NCBI GenBank assembly: GCA_964617665.1
Contig: CAZUAH010000223.1
Location: 1 to 21,510, forward strand
Direction of reading: 5' to 3'
Length of the DNA stretch: 21,510 bases
From: JADHUC01 sp964617665
Lineage (GTDB): Bacteria > Planctomycetota > Planctomycetia > Pirellulales > Pirellulaceae
Made by a program: the position numbers and the translations under genes. The notes below the pieces were generated by a model, which searched no databases, was not told where the DNA came from, and was given only the letters and a program-made list of their open reading frames with translations. This document shows positions 1 through 8,359 of the stretch, one piece after another. Each line of letters begins with the position of its first letter. The first letter of the stretch is position 1.

Positions 1-8
1 CTCGCTCC

Positions 9-35
9 ATCACACGCTCGGCCGTGCGTGGTGAT
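9..35. terminator. Imperfect hairpin downstream of the Ap4A phosphorylase-like gene
   Basis: The 18-base core at 13-30 is a near-palindrome (CACGCTCGGCCGTGCGTG, 16 of 18 positions symmetric), and ATCAC/GTGAT at the flanks extends the pairing with a one-base bulge. It lies about 45 bases beyond the stop codon of the leftward gene, where a terminator could sit. There is no T-tract on either side, so an intrinsic terminator is only a guess; it could equally be a dispersed palindrome. Confidence 0.3.
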
Positions 36-80
36 AGGTGACGTCGGGCGGCTTGGCGTCGTGCTGCAGATACAGGCAGG

Positions 81-965
81 TCAGGCTTTCGCCACGTATT
101 CCAGTGCCTTCATTGGGCCGTGCTTCTTCAGGGCGTCCATTTCGGATTCCTCTCGAACCAGCAGGGCGCCGGCAAACGCGAGCGCGTTCAGTGAGATCGA
201 CTCGAAACGTTCACGGCTGCGAGGGACGAGCAGCATCCATTGTCGAGTGACTAGCAGGTTGTAGTTGAGGGCGATGCGATCAGCTTGCGCTACGTCGGGA
301 TGTAGCCCCATGGCTTTCATCATCTCGCAATACAGCGAGAGCGTCAGTTCCGCCGCGTCTGTCGGTGAACCAGCCAACCCAGGGGCGATTCGAGCGAAGA
401 CATGAGGAAACGGCAAGCCGGCGGCTTGGCCAATGCCGTCTTTCGAACTGGCAGCTGCAAGCAGCGGCTCGATGGGGATCGGCGGCCCCTCGGGTGCCAT
501 CGGAAGAGGCACCAACTGCAGGTGTTTGTGCGGCTGGCTGGCCCCCGAGATCGTCCCGCCGTTGTAGAACCCCAGCGAATCGTATTCCTCCATGCACCTC
601 CACAATGCCTCGAAATCGGCGCGATTCAATGGCGATTGCTGGTGTTCGAAGTCCCGCGTGACTATCAACAGGTGATGGTCAACGACGTTGAACTTGTTTA
701 GAAGGCATACGTGTGTCTCGGACGCGTCTGCTATGTACATCTCGGGATCGTAGGGCAGAAACGGGTTTGGCTGCTTGCCGCCACCGCCTGATTCGACCCT
801 GGCGTGGCGCTTCCGGGCCAAATTGGTCACGACGCGCACCAGAAACCGTACGCCCGCGTCTTCGACGAATTCGTATTCCGTTGGGATCGAGCGAAGCGCA
901 CCGGACTCCAGCGCCTTCGCCGTTGCTCGCGTCAGGCTGTCCCACAGCGTGCCGGTCTGGAACAT
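81..965 (-). CDS. Ap4A phosphorylase / ATP adenylyltransferase-like protein (HIT superfamily)
   Basis: A 294-residue cytosolic protein with no signal peptide. It resembles Ap4A phosphorylases (APA1/APA2 type), which split diadenosine tetraphosphate with phosphate into ATP and ADP and belong to the HIT/GalT superfamily. Visible landmarks are NPFLPYDPEMYI (residues 67-78), the strand LNKFNVVDHHLLIVT (89-103), and the catalytic signature GASQPHKHLQLVP (141-153), where H146 and H148 form the HxH active-site motif. The C-terminal half matches the ATP adenylyltransferase C-terminal domain in style (NYNLLVTRQWMLLVPR). The ATG directly follows the TAA of the upstream gene (TAAATG), so translation is probably coupled to it. 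The substrate is inferred from the family; a nucleotidyltransferase acting on a sugar phosphate is the main alternative. Confidence 0.75.
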   Translation of the reverse strand: MFQTGTLWDSLTRATAKALESGALRSIPTEYEFVEDAGVRFLVRVVTNLARKRHARVESGGGGKQPNPFLPYDPEMYIADASETHVCLLNKFNVVDHHLLIVTRDFEHQQSPLNRADFEALWRCMEEYDSLGFYNGGTISGASQPHKHLQLVPLPMAPEGPPIPIEPLLAAASSKDGIGQAAGLPFPHVFARIAPGLAGSPTDAAELTLSLYCEMMKAMGLHPDVAQADRIALNYNLLVTRQWMLLVPRSRERFESISLNALAFAGALLVREESEMDALKKHGPMKALEYVAKA

Positions 966-2675
966 TTACCGGCTCTCCACGGCAATCTCCGACCAGTACG
1001 CCGCCTCAAACTTCCAATCGTCGGCTTGGTTCACCAGCTCCAGCTCGGCCGACTTGCCTGCCATTTCGGAAAGGTCGATTTTCAGCTCGGCCCAGCCCTC
1101 CTCGGCCGTCTCCGGCCCGATCTTGTTCTTGGAGAGTTGCTTACCATTGGCTTTGACCACAAGCGTCCAATCGCCCCGTGTGTCATGAGCCGCGACAATT
1201 CGGAGTACGGTTTTCTTTCCTGCCGGAACCTCAATCGTCTTTTTCAAGGAACAGCCCGTATTGCGATTCAACGGATGCGTCATGAAGACGTTCTTCTTGC
1301 CAACGTATTCCGATCGCAACCCCGGCTCCATATCCGGCCCGCAGCGAGACAGTGTCCATCCCGGCAAGACCTTCTCGCAGTCCTTCTGCAGTTGCTTCGC
1401 CACGGAGTAGGCCACAATCTTCTCCATCTCTTCTTCGGTGAAGCGGCTTTCCGCAATCGGGCCCGGTTCCCAACACTGTTCGAGCTTCTTCGGTTTAGGT
1501 TCCTGAACCGGAATGACCAGTACCTCGCTTCCATCCGCCTCCTTTTCGATGCGACCACCGCAGTCGACTACGGCCTTGCGCGTAAGTTGCTCGCACACGT
1601 CGATCAACTTACTGAAGCTGTACGCCGTATGAGAGAAAACAGCTTCGCGATCTAGCTCGGAGGTGAAGCGGTCCGGCAAGCCCGACAGCCCTATCGTTGC
1701 ATACAGAATGCCTCCAGCGTTAGATGGATTGCAGTCTGAATCCTGGCCGCATCGTGCCGAGATGACAATCGTCTGATCCAGGTCTCCCTTACCATACAAC
1801 AGGCCCATCACAATAAAGGCGCCGTTGATTTTGGCGTCGATATTGAAATCGGCCTCCGGACCGCTACACGAAAAACATCGGTAATCGTGGTTCAGGTGAT
1901 ACTTGTCGTTGATCTTCTTCCAGGTCGCTTGCCAGTCGTCCGGATCGGCCTTGTACCATGCCATCACGTCGCGAATCGTCTCGGCGTATTGGCTGTCAGC
2001 CGGGATGCATTTCAACCCGGCTTCAATGATCTTCACCGGATCGTCCTCGAAATACGCCTCGGCGTACATTCCACCAACGAACACGCCGCCGTACAAACCG
2101 TCGCCGTAGTTCATCAGCCGGCCGAAAGTCTCGCCCAGTTCGATCGCCAGATTGGGCATGCCCGGTGCGATAATGCCCGAGAAATCAGCTTCGATTTGAT
2201 AGTCAATGTCGTCAGCGTGCTTGTTGAACTGCGGATGCCCTGAATCGGGCGGGGCGATGCCACTACGCAAATTGTCTCGTCCGGCGCGGTTGGCGTGCCA
2301 GAGATTGTATCCGCTGTTGGCAAAGTCGATTCCGGCTTGGCGAATCGGGCAATCCAGTCCGTACAGTTCCATCGACCGGACAAAAGTCATTTCCACGTAG
2401 ATGTCGTCCTGGTTGAACTGATTCACCAATCCAGGCTTCCATTGAGGCATCTTGTCCTCGGGGATGATCACGCCTTTGTATTTGAATTCCGTCGGGCCGC
2501 CCCAACCGACCCCGACCATCTGCCCAACCCAGGCCGCCGCCATCTTGTCTCGATATTCCGCTATCGAAAGCTTGCGGCATTGGTCAGCTCCATCGGCCAC
2601 CATTGGTAGGCACACGAGACACGCGCTAATCAACAGAACTGAATTAAGAAGCCTTCGAAGGAATGCTCGTTGCAT
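966..2675 (-). CDS. Secreted ADP-ribosylglycohydrolase-family protein with C-terminal beta-sandwich-like domain
   Basis: A 569-residue protein starting at the ATG at 2673-2675, chosen because AAAGGAGA lies seven bases upstream and because it opens directly into a signal peptide (basic residues, then hydrophobic residues 9-25). An in-frame ATG 87 bases earlier has no such support. Residues 38-340 match the ADP-ribosylglycohydrolase fold: AAAWVGQMVGVGWGG at the N-terminus, an acidic pair D90-D91 in QDDIYVEMTF, and GQDSDCNPSNAGG (310-322), which corresponds to the second metal-binding motif GxDxD. Family members remove ADP-ribose from proteins or small molecules, but secretion suggests another glycosidic substrate. 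Residues 470-569 form a separate beta-rich domain that resembles the C-terminus of the 1504-residue protein at 12967-17481. It is the first gene of a two-gene unit with the Ap4A phosphorylase-like gene. Confidence 0.75.
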   Translation of the reverse strand: MQRAFLRRLLNSVLLISACLVCLPMVADGADQCRKLSIAEYRDKMAAAWVGQMVGVGWGGPTEFKYKGVIIPEDKMPQWKPGLVNQFNQDDIYVEMTFVRSMELYGLDCPIRQAGIDFANSGYNLWHANRAGRDNLRSGIAPPDSGHPQFNKHADDIDYQIEADFSGIIAPGMPNLAIELGETFGRLMNYGDGLYGGVFVGGMYAEAYFEDDPVKIIEAGLKCIPADSQYAETIRDVMAWYKADPDDWQATWKKINDKYHLNHDYRCFSCSGPEADFNIDAKINGAFIVMGLLYGKGDLDQTIVISARCGQDSDCNPSNAGGILYATIGLSGLPDRFTSELDREAVFSHTAYSFSKLIDVCEQLTRKAVVDCGGRIEKEADGSEVLVIPVQEPKPKKLEQCWEPGPIAESRFTEEEMEKIVAYSVAKQLQKDCEKVLPGWTLSRCGPDMEPGLRSEYVGKKNVFMTHPLNRNTGCSLKKTIEVPAGKKTVLRIVAAHDTRGDWTLVVKANGKQLSKNKIGPETAEEGWAELKIDLSEMAGKSAELELVNQADDWKFEAAYWSEIAVESR

Positions 2676-2680
2676 GGCAC

Positions 2681-2689
2681 AATCTCCTT
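2681..2689 (-). promoter_or_regulatory. Ribosome binding site deciding the ADP-ribosylglycohydrolase start
   Basis: On the minus strand AAAGGAGATT lies immediately 5' of the ATG at 2675 with a spacing of about seven bases. It fixes the start at the signal peptide and argues against the longer reading frame. Confidence 0.6.
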
Positions 2690-2850
2690 TCAAATCAACA
2701 GAGGGACACGTTGTACGAAGCTGTGTCACTTCTCGGACGCGTCCATTATGGATAAACTGCATGGCAATTCAACTTACCAAGTCCGTTTCCATGGGCAAAG
2801 CCTCGCGTCCACGTCCAGCAACCACCTGTATGTAGCAAGAGGATTCGGCC

Positions 2851-4047
2851 ATGAAGTACGCGTTTACTTCTACGCTTCTAATCGCCGCAACGTCGATTTT
2901 CGCTTCGGGGGACCCGCGAAAGCGTGAGCAAATCGGCGAAGTGCTGGGGCAGCCCGTCTACCGAGACCAAATCAATGCAACCGACGCTGCCGGCGTAAGA
3001 GATCAACTCCACCGATTGTTCACCGTGCCGGTCATGTTGAATTACCGTGAAGCACATCGAAACGAAATCGACCCGACCAAGGACGAGTTTCGGTTAGCCG
3101 TGATTTACTTTCGCAGAACGTTGGAGGAGCGGTATCGTGAAAATCCCGACAACGGCGTTGGTGCTTTCGCCGTGTCAATGCGAGAAGTCGATCGTATTGC
3201 CAAGCAATTGGACGATTCGTCCCTGGGCGACGTGGATCGACGTCAGCTTGAAGAAGAGCGGCGAGCGGCGGAGAAGAAGCTCGACGAACATGTCACTTCC
3301 TTCGCGACATTCTGGCTGTCCGGCTTCAAGTTCCAGCGTCATCTGTACTATCGGTACGGAGGCGGTCGCGCGCTTTGGCAGCAGGCGGGCTTGGAGGCGT
3401 TTGACGCGATGCACTGCTGGTTGACTGAACGCGAAGAGAAAGCCGATTTCAAGATCACAGATCCGGAGCTACGTGCAGAGTTCTACGCATACTGGACGAC
3501 GATGCATCACGGTGCCTTCCTGTCCAAGGTCAAGGATAAGATTGACCCTCTGGCATTTCAGTACCCATGGCTGAAAGAACCAGTAAAGGACTCGACCGCC
3601 GCTGTGCCTGCAAAGGAGTCGGCGGGCCCGGATTCGATGGAACAAGAACCAAATATAGGTGTCTTCGACCGCATCGAGGCGAAGGAGTTTGTGTTGCGCG
3701 GCAACGACGGAAGAACTCGCGCCAGAATTGGCGTTGATAGCAGCGACGTTGTCAGATTCTCGGCCAACTCCGATACGCAGTCAGATGCATTCCTGCTCAG
3801 TGTGTTTCCCGACGGCCGCGTTGCATTGCTCCTGCGCGATGGAGACGGGAAGAACCGCGTTGGCATGTCAACTCACGAGGGTGGGCGACCCGTCGTAACA
3901 TTGAGCGAAAATGCCAATATCATTCTCCGTGACGATCGTGGACGAAACCGAGCGGTACTGCGAGTTTCAGAAGATGGCTCGCCGGAATTGGCTCTGTATG
4001 ACGACAAGGGTAGAGCAACTCGCGTCACGCCCGAGCCGGCGCCCTAG
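2851..4047 (+). CDS. Secreted protein of unknown function with C-terminal beta repeats
   Basis: Not recognised as a named family. The 398-residue protein begins with a signal-peptide-like segment (residues 1-19, MKYAFTSTLLIAATSIFA) and AGAGGA precedes the ATG. Residues 27-42 (QIGEVLGQPVYRDQIN) weakly recall the first strand of SurA/parvulin-type periplasmic chaperones, but no prolyl isomerase domain follows. Residues 80-240 are mainly helical and charged, with a probable coiled coil at 110-148. Residues 276-392 hold about three related units that share L-R-D/G-x-x-G-R/K-x-R followed by a strand (VLRGNDGRTRARIG, LLLRDGDGKNRVGM, IILRDDRGRNRAVL), most likely a repetitive beta structure. It is divergent from the ADP-ribosylglycohydrolase gene and convergent with metXW. 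An extracytoplasmic role is inferred; no enzyme activity can be assigned. Confidence 0.7.
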   Translation: MKYAFTSTLLIAATSIFASGDPRKREQIGEVLGQPVYRDQINATDAAGVRDQLHRLFTVPVMLNYREAHRNEIDPTKDEFRLAVIYFRRTLEERYRENPDNGVGAFAVSMREVDRIAKQLDDSSLGDVDRRQLEEERRAAEKKLDEHVTSFATFWLSGFKFQRHLYYRYGGGRALWQQAGLEAFDAMHCWLTEREEKADFKITDPELRAEFYAYWTTMHHGAFLSKVKDKIDPLAFQYPWLKEPVKDSTAAVPAKESAGPDSMEQEPNIGVFDRIEAKEFVLRGNDGRTRARIGVDSSDVVRFSANSDTQSDAFLLSVFPDGRVALLLRDGDGKNRVGMSTHEGGRPVVTLSENANIILRDDRGRNRAVLRVSEDGSPELALYDDKGRATRVTPEPAP

Positions 4048-4102
4048 CGTATTCACATGCTCAACACGAAGATCACCAGCTACGGGTGCGTTTGTCGATC
4101 AA

Positions 4103-4210
4103 TGTCAGGTGTGGGTGGCCGGGGCTGGACTGAGCGACAGCGAGGGAAGCCCCGGGGTTTCGGGCTGGCGCCCTCCAACCCCGGCCACCCAGCCCTCAAT
4201 CTACCTGACA
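4103..4210. repeat. 108-bp nested inverted repeat between convergent genes
   Basis: The outer ends are an exact 8-base inverted pair, TGTCAGGT (4103-4110) and ACCTGACA (4203-4210). Inside lie 17-base arms GGGTGGCCGGGGCTGGA (4113-4129) and TCCAACCCCGGCCACCC (4174-4190) that pair at 16 of 17 positions. The interior holds further GC-rich self-complementary sequence (AGCCCCGGGGTTT, then GGGCT). It fills most of the gap between the rightward secreted-protein gene and the leftward metXW gene. It may terminate transcription in both directions, or be a MITE-like or REP-like dispersed element. Confidence 0.75.
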
Positions 4211-4247
4211 AATATCGATAGCCACACCAATACGAATCTTGACTCGC

Positions 4248-6065
4248 TCACCTGCTTAGCACAACGATTGCCATGTCGGCATTCAGATTGGGATCGTCGT
4301 CCACACGGCGGCCAGCTTCGGTATCCAATGACACGTGTTCGTGGATTTGGATGCCTTCGTCTTGGCAGAACTCGTCAAAATCGGAAATCGTAAAGAAGCG
4401 GACGTTGTGCGTGTCGTACCATCGAGTCCCGCCGCCTACCGCCACCAACGGCGCACGGCCCTCGTCGGCTAATTGTCGTCGTAGCTTGTGGTAGCCGAGA
4501 TTCGGGAAGCTGACGATGCCCCGCCGACCGACGCGCAACATCTCGTTCACTGCGCGGCGCACGTCAATGACGGCCTGTAGCGTCTGGGACAGTACAACGA
4601 AATCAAACTGTCCGTCGGAGAATGCGGACAGGTCTCTATTCAAGTCGGCCTGAAGTACATCGAGCCCACGCTCGACGCAGTTCACTACAGATTGTTCGTC
4701 CAATTCGATCCCAACGATTCGCTCGTGGCCCCGCTTTTTCAAAAGCGACAACAACCCTCCGGTACCACACCCCAAGTCCAATACGCTCGCCCCCGAGGGA
4801 ATCAACTCGGCGATAGAATCGTAGTCTAGCCGCGCCGGATCGTGGAATATGCTAGTTGGCTTGTGGCCAGCGACCGGCGGTTGATCAGCCGTATTAACCG
4901 TGCTCGCCCCGCCGTTCAAGTTGTCAAGAAAACCGGAGATCATCTTGCCGTAGCTGTCCAAGTCGTCCGGTAACAAGAACGCGTCATGGCCACACGAACT
5001 CTCGACATTGCAGTAACTGACTGGTTTGTTGCCGACCAGAAGACCGTCGACGATCTGTTGAGACTGAAAAGGCGGGAACAGCCAATCGCTAGTGTAACTC
5101 AGGACAAGCCAACGACATTCGGAAACGCCAAACGCCTCGACCCGTTTCTCGTGAGTGGCTCCCAGGTCAAACAGGTCCATTGCCATCGACAGCGTAACGT
5201 AGCTGTTGGCATCGAAACGTTCACCAAACCGGTCGCCCTGGTAAGCCAGATAGGAGCCGACCGAGAACTTGGTCTCGAACTGGGTGCCGACATCGCGAGG
5301 AGAAAGGCGATCGTCGCCAAACTTCTGTCTCATCGACTCAACCGATAAGTACGTGATATGCCCCAGCATCCGTGCGATAGCCAATCCGACCAACGGGCCA
5401 GGGCCATCTTCGTAGTAGCGGCCTCCGTTGTACCGCGCATCCGACAGGATCGCGTTTCGGCCGACTACGTCGAAAGCCAACGCCTGACTTGTCAAACGCG
5501 GACTGGTGGCGATGGCCACCGTGCCGGCCATCATATCCGGATATCGCGTCGCCCACGTAAGTGCCATTTGGCCGCCAAGCGAACCACCAACGACGGCAAG
5601 TAGCTTGTCGATGCCCAAATGATCGACCAAGTCCTTTTGCACATTGACGATGTCCCCAATCGTAATCAGGGGGAAATCGGGGCCGTAGGCCTGACCGGTC
5701 TTCGGATTGTAGCTATTGGGACCAGTCGTTCCGCGACAGCCGCCCAGGATGTTTGGGCAGATCACGAAATGGCGGTTCGTGTCGATGGCCTTTCCTGGAC
5801 CAATCGCAATGTCCCACCAGCCGGGATTATCAACTTCGTCGTGCTTGGCTACATGCGAATCGCCTGAAATGGCGTGGCAGATCAGTACGGCGTTATCCCG
5901 CTCCGCATTCAACTGTCCGTACGTCTCGTAAGCTACCGTCACCGACGGCAATTCGCCGCCACACTCCAAATGGAATGGCCCGTCGAAGGTGACGTGATTA
6001 GCGTGTGCCAATTCGTCGGCACTCCGGTCACTGTCACTGCTTTTGAAAACGTCGTCTTCAGCCAT
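4248..6065 (-). CDS. metXW: MetX-MetW fusion: homoserine O-acyltransferase joined to a MetW-type methyltransferase domain
   Basis: A 605-residue two-domain protein. Residues 20-382 are a MetX alpha/beta-hydrolase that acylates homoserine at the start of methionine synthesis. The nucleophile is S162 in GGSLGGQ, with D327 (YTSDWLF) and H360 (SCGHDAF) completing the triad, and GGCRGTTGPNSYNP lies at 108-121. After a short linker (385-405), residues 408-605 match MetW, a Rossmann-fold protein with the SAM-binding motif VLDLGCGTGGLL at 428-439. MetX and MetW are separate adjacent genes in many proteobacteria; here they form one continuous frame. The acyl donor (acetyl- or succinyl-CoA) cannot be read safely from the sequence. 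metY lies upstream on the same strand across a 166-base gap that holds an inverted repeat, so the pair likely works as one pathway. The start has only a weak AGGG upstream. Confidence 0.92.
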   Translation of the reverse strand: MAEDDVFKSSDSDRSADELAHANHVTFDGPFHLECGGELPSVTVAYETYGQLNAERDNAVLICHAISGDSHVAKHDEVDNPGWWDIAIGPGKAIDTNRHFVICPNILGGCRGTTGPNSYNPKTGQAYGPDFPLITIGDIVNVQKDLVDHLGIDKLLAVVGGSLGGQMALTWATRYPDMMAGTVAIATSPRLTSQALAFDVVGRNAILSDARYNGGRYYEDGPGPLVGLAIARMLGHITYLSVESMRQKFGDDRLSPRDVGTQFETKFSVGSYLAYQGDRFGERFDANSYVTLSMAMDLFDLGATHEKRVEAFGVSECRWLVLSYTSDWLFPPFQSQQIVDGLLVGNKPVSYCNVESSCGHDAFLLPDDLDSYGKMISGFLDNLNGGASTVNTADQPPVAGHKPTSIFHDPARLDYDSIAELIPSGASVLDLGCGTGGLLSLLKKRGHERIVGIELDEQSVVNCVERGLDVLQADLNRDLSAFSDGQFDFVVLSQTLQAVIDVRRAVNEMLRVGRRGIVSFPNLGYHKLRRQLADEGRAPLVAVGGGTRWYDTHNVRFFTISDFDEFCQDEGIQIHEHVSLDTEAGRRVDDDPNLNADMAIVVLSR

Positions 6066-6126
6066 CTGCCCTGTGTTATCACCAAACGAGTGGAGACGTA
6101 CTACTCAACCTTTCCGGCCGCGATCG

Positions 6127-6208
6127 CGTTTAACCCGGAGCCGGAGGCGACGGCTGTTGTGGGCGGCTCGATAAAACACGACCGTCGCCTCCGGCTCAGG
6201 GCTAAACG
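6127..6208. repeat. 82-bp inverted repeat between metY and metXW
   Basis: Arms of 28 bases at 6127-6154 and 6181-6208 pair at 25 of 28 positions around a 26-base loop. The arm core is GAGCCGGAGGCGACGG. From memory, this motif recurs in planctomycete intergenic regions. Its position between two genes of one pathway, read in the same direction, means that folding in the transcript could partly terminate transcription or protect one side of a message. No T-tract follows it on the minus strand. Confidence 0.75.
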
Positions 6209-6231
6209 AGGGAGTTAATTTGTGTGCAATC

Positions 6232-7533
6232 TTACTGTTGCGATGCGTGAAGAGCTTGGTCGATATCGGATCGTATGTCGTCGATATCCTCCAAGCCCAC
6301 GCTCATTCGGACATAATCCTCGGTGATGCCGGCTGCTGCCAGTTCCTCTTGAGTCTGTTGGCTATGTGTGGTGGATGCCGGGTGGATTACTAGGGTCTTA
6401 GCATCGCCGATGTTCGCCAAGTGCGAGGCCATCTTCACGGACTCGATAAATCTTCGGCCGGCCTCACGACCTCCCTTGATCCCGAAACCCAGGATGGCAC
6501 CGGCCCCTTTGGTCAAGTATTTCTTTGTCAGTTCGTGGCCCGGATGAGTCGGCAGCCCAGGGTAGTTCACCCAGGTGACCAACGGGTGCTGCTGCAGGAA
6601 CTCGGCCACCGCGTGCGCGTTCTCGCAATGACGAGGCATTCGCAGGTGAAGCGTCTCCAGCCCCTGTAGGAACAGAAACGCGTTGAACGGGCTCATCGTT
6701 CCGCCCAGATCACGAAGCCAATGTGTGCGGCAAGTGATGATGTAGCAGAGTTGTTCGACTGCCTCGTGGAACACAGCTCCGTGGTAGGACGGGTCTGGCT
6801 GCGTGAATTGCGGCCACTTGTCCGGTTCTTTGGTCCAATCGAAGTTGCCGCTGTCCACGATACAGCCACCAATGCTGGTGCCGTGCCCGCCGATGAACTT
6901 CGTCGCGCTGTAGACGTTGATATCAATTCCGTAATCGAACAAACGCAACAGGATAGGAGTCAAGACCGTGTTGTCGCAGATCAGCGGCAGCCCGTTAGCG
7001 TGAGCCACGTCGGCAATGGCTTCATAGTCCAGCACGTCGTTCTTTGGGTTGGCCAGCGACTCGATGTACACGGCGCGTGTCTCAGGTCGAATCGCTTGGG
7101 CGATATTGTCCGGCTTGGTCGCGTCGACGAACGTAACGTCGATGCCCAATCGTCTGAACGTCTGCCCGAACAACGTAATCGTACCGCCGTACAACGCTTC
7201 GGCACTGACGATGTGTTGACCCGAATTAGCCAGGTTCAGTAGAGAGACGGTGATCGCTTGTTGACCGCTGGAAAGCCCTAGGGCCCCGATACCGCCGTCC
7301 AACGCAGCCATGCGCTGCTCAAACACGTCGGTCGTCGGGTTCATGAGCCGCGTATAAATCCACCCCATTTCCTGCAGGGCAAACAGATCTGCGGCGTGCT
7401 GTGTGTCGCGGAAACAGTAGCTGGTAGTTTGATGGATCGGCATCGCCCGTGAACCGGTGCCTTGATCAGGCTGCTGGCCTGCATGCAATGCCTTGCTACC
7501 GAGACCATTGAGTTCGAACTCCTGAGGGTCCAT
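6232..7533 (-). CDS. metY: O-acetylhomoserine sulfhydrylase (aminocarboxypropyltransferase), PLP enzyme
   Basis: A 433-residue PLP-dependent enzyme of the Cys/Met metabolism family. It replaces the acyl group of O-acylhomoserine with sulfide to give homocysteine. The start is the ATG at 7531-7533, with AAAGGA about ten bases upstream; a GTG 66 bases earlier would add a tail with no family match. Landmarks are LGSKALHAGQQPD near the N-terminus, YTRLMNPT (60-67) for phosphate contacts from the neighbouring subunit, SSGQQA at 88-93, D187 in ICDNTV that pairs with the PLP ring nitrogen, and the Schiff-base lysine K212 in YSATKFIGGHG. Length is normal for MetY. It lies directly upstream of metXW, which makes its substrate. 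Cystathionine gamma-synthase is less likely given the length and the motif YSATKFIGGHGTSIGG. Confidence 0.93.
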   Translation of the reverse strand: MDPQEFELNGLGSKALHAGQQPDQGTGSRAMPIHQTTSYCFRDTQHAADLFALQEMGWIYTRLMNPTTDVFEQRMAALDGGIGALGLSSGQQAITVSLLNLANSGQHIVSAEALYGGTITLFGQTFRRLGIDVTFVDATKPDNIAQAIRPETRAVYIESLANPKNDVLDYEAIADVAHANGLPLICDNTVLTPILLRLFDYGIDINVYSATKFIGGHGTSIGGCIVDSGNFDWTKEPDKWPQFTQPDPSYHGAVFHEAVEQLCYIITCRTHWLRDLGGTMSPFNAFLFLQGLETLHLRMPRHCENAHAVAEFLQQHPLVTWVNYPGLPTHPGHELTKKYLTKGAGAILGFGIKGGREAGRRFIESVKMASHLANIGDAKTLVIHPASTTHSQQTQEELAAAGITEDYVRMSVGLEDIDDIRSDIDQALHASQQ

Positions 7534-7701
7534 GACGAGAGGGTCCTTTCGGCCGACAGACGTATTTAGTAGAGAAACGTTCGATTGTAGCACGGCCACG
7601 CACGACGGCTAGGGCGTCGCTCTGACCGTGCGCAATCGCGAACTTGCCGACGACGCCTTCAAGGACTTAGGGACAAGCTAACCCGTTTCTCTGGTGTAGA
7701 A

Positions 7702-8187
7702 CTACTTCCGCAAACCAATGTGCAGATGGCAACAACCGCTTCGTCCGGGCTTCCAGGTATCGGGATCGAATGCGAAACCGGCCGCTTCAAACGTACCTTT
7801 GTCGATTTCGCCCGCGATGCGGCACATTGTTTCGCGTTCCTCTTCGCCCAATTGCAGTTCCTCCCACGCCTCCTTCAGCGGGCAGTTCTCCAAATTGATA
7901 TCTAACCCGTCGGCATCGCAACGTTGTACCTGGGGATCGAACAGCCGACCATCGTCCGGCACGCCCGAAACAAATGCGTCTCGCAATCCTTCGAAGTCGG
8001 CCGGCGCGTACGGTTTGTACTTCTCGGATTTCTGCACACCGCGGCGGTAGATGGCGCGTTTCATAATCTCTTCCGCACGCTCGGCCCCGAGTTCCTGACG
8101 AAGCTCGTCGTAGATCAAATAGTAAAGGATCGCCCGATTCTTGAACGCTTCGCTGACTTGCACTCGTAGTTTGTCTTCACTCACCAT
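7702..8187 (-). CDS. L-2-amino-thiazoline-4-carboxylic acid hydrolase-family protein
   Basis: A 161-residue protein. The start is taken at the ATG at 8185-8187, preceded by GGAG five bases upstream, rather than an ATG 24 bases earlier. The sequence matches the ATC hydrolase family: CDADGLDINLENCPLKEAW in the middle, ETMCRIAGEIDKGTFEAAGF, and a C-terminal PGRSGCCHLHI with a CCHLH cluster. Characterised family members open 2-amino-thiazoline-4-carboxylate on the way to L-cysteine. It lies 168 bases upstream of metY on the same strand, so a role in sulfur amino acid supply is plausible but inferred. Many family members are uncharacterised, and the true substrate could differ. It diverges from the xylanase gene. 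Confidence 0.75.
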   Translation of the reverse strand: MVSEDKLRVQVSEAFKNRAILYYLIYDELRQELGAERAEEIMKRAIYRRGVQKSEKYKPYAPADFEGLRDAFVSGVPDDGRLFDPQVQRCDADGLDINLENCPLKEAWEELQLGEEERETMCRIAGEIDKGTFEAAGFAFDPDTWKPGRSGCCHLHIGLRK

Positions 8188-8242
8188 CTGGTCTCCATTT
8201 CTGCGGCGCAAATTGGTTTGGTATCCAGTCGCTTGTGCTACA

Positions 8243-8251
8243 TGTTATAAT
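8243..8251 (+). promoter_or_regulatory. Candidate extended -10 promoter upstream of the xylanase gene
   Basis: TGTTATAAT combines an extended -10 TG with a perfect TATAAT (8246-8251) in otherwise GC-rich sequence, about 109 bases before the xylanase start. No good -35 box lies 17 bases upstream, which fits an extended -10 class promoter. The assignment rests on sequence only. Confidence 0.45.
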
Positions 8252-8359
8252 CTTCACGCAAATCGTCACACTACCCTCGGCGGCACGATGTCACCCCTAC
8301 GACGCCTGCCCGCCGCACCATGCCCAACCCGCCTCCCGAGGCCTGCTAGGAGATTCACC

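Noticed and set aside
804..1655. A 283-codon plus-strand frame opposite the Ap4A phosphorylase-like and ADP-ribosylglycohydrolase-like genes
   Set aside because: It spans the junction of two well-supported genes on the other strand and has no recognisable domain; it is a GC-rich antisense shadow.
7534..7701. SAM riboswitch or other methionine-responsive leader before metY
   Set aside because: No conserved riboswitch core or terminator/antiterminator pair could be identified in the 168-base gap; only a lone TACAAT on the minus strand was seen.
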